A stretch of 6,170 nucleotides of DNA, taken from NCBI GenBank assembly GCA_023460615.1, contig JAEWPL010000227.1:1-6170 (forward strand), in the 5' to 3' direction. This document shows, piece by piece, positions 5,676 through 6,170 of this stretch. Both the position numbers and the translations under genes were made by a program. The notes below the pieces were generated by a model that saw nothing but the letters and a program-made list of their open reading frames with translations, had not been told where the DNA came from and did not search any database. Position 1 is the first letter of the stretch, and each line of letters starts with the position of its first letter. This DNA is from Pseudomonadota bacterium (GTDB lineage Bacteria > Pseudomonadota > Gammaproteobacteria > Enterobacterales > Succinivibrionaceae).

Positions 5676-6170
5676 ATGAAAAATTATGAATTACTTGTAA
5701 GAAAATTACTAACACTTGAAAATGAAAATCAATGTGTTGAATTTAAGCATGATAATTATGATCCTGAAATGATTGGTAAAGATATATGTGCTCTTTCTAA
5801 TAGTGCAAAACTATATGGATTTAATAACGCATATATGATTTGGGGCATTGAAGATTCCACTCATAATATAGTTGGAACTACAAGAAATTTATTTTCCATA
5901 AAAATAGGAAATCAAGAATTAGAAAATTGGCTTAGGGGGCACCTATCAACAAATATTAACTTTTCGTTCCATTCAACAACAATTGATGGATATAATATAG
6001 GTATATTAGTAATAGAACCTATTTTGACTGTAGTAGGAACTTTCAAAAAGACAGCTTATATTCGAGTTGGAAGTTATACAAAAAAATTGTCTGATCATCC
6101 AAATTTGGAATCAAATTTGTGGTCAATTCTAAAACAACAAAGCTTTGAATCTCAAATTGCCCTTGCGGAT
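5676..6170 (+). CDS. AlbA_2 (Schlafen-like) domain protein, 3' end outside the window
   Basis: Exactly 165 codons are visible and the frame is still open at the window end. The visible part is nearly all AlbA_2 domain: VEFK (21-24), ICALSNSA (37-44), YMIWGIED (53-60), a GTT turn (67-69), ELENWL (81-86), a DGYNIGILVIE strand (104-114) and AYIRVGSYTKKL (127-138). In this family the domain is thought to bind nucleic acid or nucleotides and is normally followed by a C-terminal winged-helix region, giving about 380-480 residues in all. Members include putative transcriptional regulators and genes found in accessory or defence regions. It has its own promoter and ribosome site and is not co-transcribed with the ANL gene on present evidence. 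Of 16 Ile codons, 7 are ATA and none ATC, unlike the upstream genes, a weak hint of separate origin. Domain assignment is firm; biological role is not known. Confidence 0.85.
   Translation, partial: MKNYELLVRKLLTLENENQCVEFKHDNYDPEMIGKDICALSNSAKLYGFNNAYMIWGIEDSTHNIVGTTRNLFSIKIGNQELENWLRGHLSTNINFSFHSTTIDGYNIGILVIEPILTVVGTFKKTAYIRVGSYTKKLSDHPNLESNLWSILKQQSFESQIALAD

Overview
The window is AT-rich chromosomal-looking DNA with four protein genes and three sizeable non-coding stretches. The GT4 glycosyltransferase with an SRRV segment, the GGDEF-EAL signalling protein with a Cys-containing PAS loop, and a perfect FNR-type box suggest a low-GC, anaerobic or facultative gammaproteobacterium. Something like a Succinivibrionaceae gut bacterium is a guess from protein flavour, not a proof. 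No rRNA, tRNA, CRISPR array or insertion sequence was seen.

Layout: (i) 1-824 (+), the 3' three quarters of a GT-B glycosyltransferase (GT4 type) whose start lies before the window, followed by a probable intrinsic terminator at 837-866. (ii) 907-3186 (-), a 759-residue soluble PAS / GAF-like / GGDEF / EAL protein. Its GGDEF domain has lost a metal-binding aspartate and the I-site, while every expected EAL catalytic residue is present, so it is best read as a c-di-GMP phosphodiesterase. (iii) 3187-3816, a long divergent intergenic region with a perfect FNR/Anr-type palindrome (3274-3287) placed to control the EAL gene, and a long inverted repeat (3500-3545). (iv) 3817-5226 (+), a complete ANL-superfamily AMP-forming acyl/aminoacyl-activating enzyme of a type often found in polysaccharide or lipid modification clusters. 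Its best start is a GTG with a clear ribosome binding site, 36 bases inside the longest open frame. (v) 5227-5675, a very AT-rich spacer with a terminator-like stem-loop, a 14-bp palindrome, a perfect 12-bp inverted repeat and a good promoter. (vi) 5676 to the window end (+), the first 165 residues of an AlbA_2 (Schlafen-like) domain protein.

How they fit together: the glycosyltransferase and the adenylating enzyme could both serve cell-envelope or glycan biosynthesis, with the c-di-GMP phosphodiesterase between them in opposite orientation. All four genes look like separate transcription units, so this is a neighbourhood and not an operon. No clearly new multi-gene system is visible. The points most worth following are the Cys-cluster PAS plus FNR box on the c-di-GMP enzyme, the adenylating enzyme with no visible carrier protein, and the independently promoted AlbA_2 gene behind a palindrome-rich leader.
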